The position numbers and the translations under genes are program-made. From the NCBI GenBank assembly GCA_934500835.1, contig CAKSTR010000013.1, positions 62,001 to 126,000 of the forward strand: a stretch of 64,000 nt of DNA. Direction: 5' to 3'. Numbering within the stretch: the stretch's first letter is position 1; every line of letters begins with the position of its first letter. Of the stretch, positions 63,787 through 64,000 are shown piece by piece. A model generated the notes under the pieces. It was not told the origin of the DNA. It did no database searches and saw only the letters and a list, made by a program, of their open reading frames with translations. This DNA comes from an uncultured Paracoccaceae bacterium (GTDB lineage: Bacteria; Pseudomonadota; Alphaproteobacteria; Rhodobacterales; Rhodobacteraceae).

Positions 63787-64000
63787 AGGGCAATCGGTGA
63801 GCGTGTTCCGGTCCCATATGGCGCTGGCGCTGGCAGAGGCGCGGGCGGCGGCGGCGCGGGGCGAGGTGCCGGTCGGGGCTGTCGTCGTCTCGCCGGGCGG
63901 AGAGGTGGTGGCGCAGGCGGGCAACCGGACGCGCGAGCTGTGCGACCCCACCGCCCATGCCGAGGTGCTGGCGATCCGGGCGGCCTGTCTGGCGGCGGGG
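63782..64000 (+). CDS. tadA: tRNA-specific adenosine deaminase, partial (C-terminus outside window)
   Basis: 73 residues in the window. It makes inosine at the wobble position of tRNA-Arg(ACG). The N-terminus SHMALALAEARAAAARGEVP and the active-site motif TAHAEVLAIRAAC (zinc His and catalytic Glu) are present. The zinc PCxxC motif lies beyond the window. The ATG at 63782 is within repeat copy E, and a start at GTG 63797 or GTG 63803 is also possible. Confidence 0.88.
   Translation, partial: MKGQSVSVFRSHMALALAEARAAAARGEVPVGAVVVSPGGEVVAQAGNRTRELCDPTAHAEVLAIRAACLAAG

Overview
The window is chromosomal DNA from an alphaproteobacterium that looks like a member of the Rhodobacteraceae (Paracoccus/Rhodobacter type). 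Evidence: consistently high GC in the core genes, an NDUFS4-type complex I subunit, a CioAB-type cytochrome bd oxidase with a DUF2474 partner, long-form purC, and the taxonomic flavour of the ABC and catabolic operons. Species cannot be fixed from sequence alone.

Region 1 (1-1766): the start of a D-Ala-D-Ala carboxypeptidase gene, a SPOR-domain lipoprotein, and tRNA-Ser(TGA). Region 2 (about 1.65-14.65 kb): an integrative mobilizable element beside that tRNA. It has a large serine recombinase whose reading frame runs antisense through the tRNA, a TacA/TacT-like toxin-antitoxin pair overlapping the recombinase gene, an AlpA-like regulator, a MOBQ-type relaxase with TraC/TraD and a recognisable oriT, but no coupling protein or type IV secretion genes. 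Its cargo is a single-chain nuclease-methyltransferase, an IS66 remnant, and a two-gene TcmP/DUF5131 operon of unknown function preceded by a perfect alphaproteobacterial SOS (LexA) box. That last combination is the most interesting lead in the window.

Region 3 (15.1-24.9 kb): a LysR-controlled catabolic operon with a glycine-betaine/proline-type ABC importer, Ldh2-type dehydrogenase, aldehyde dehydrogenase, M19 dipeptidase-like enzyme and two uncharacterised proteins. Region 4 (25.2-34.5 kb): marR-emrAB-like efflux operon, cioAB plus DUF2474, complex I accessory subunit, uvrB. Region 5 (34.5-48.2 kb): gamma-glutamyltransferase divergent from a GntR-led operon (polyamine-type ABC transporter, RraA-like, HpcH/HpaI aldolase, D-2-hydroxyacid dehydrogenase), followed on the minus strand by a GlxA-like regulator, an enolase-superfamily enzyme, two alpha/beta hydrolases and a threonine-dehydratase-like enzyme.

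Region 6 (48.3-64 kb): ABC exporter, acyl-CoA synthetase, secreted protein, sugar kinase-dtd, purC, a YjhX/YjhQ toxin-antitoxin pair, a probable membrane-stress locus (27-residue membrane peptide, XpaC-like, TelA, DUF2927 lipoprotein, then SPFH and zinc-ribbon proteins resembling Bacillus YdjI/YdjG), rluB and the start of tadA. From 45 kb onward, five copies of a structured intergenic repeat occur, two of them forming a perfect 21-bp inverted repeat. No CRISPR array, rRNA gene or prophage structural gene was seen.
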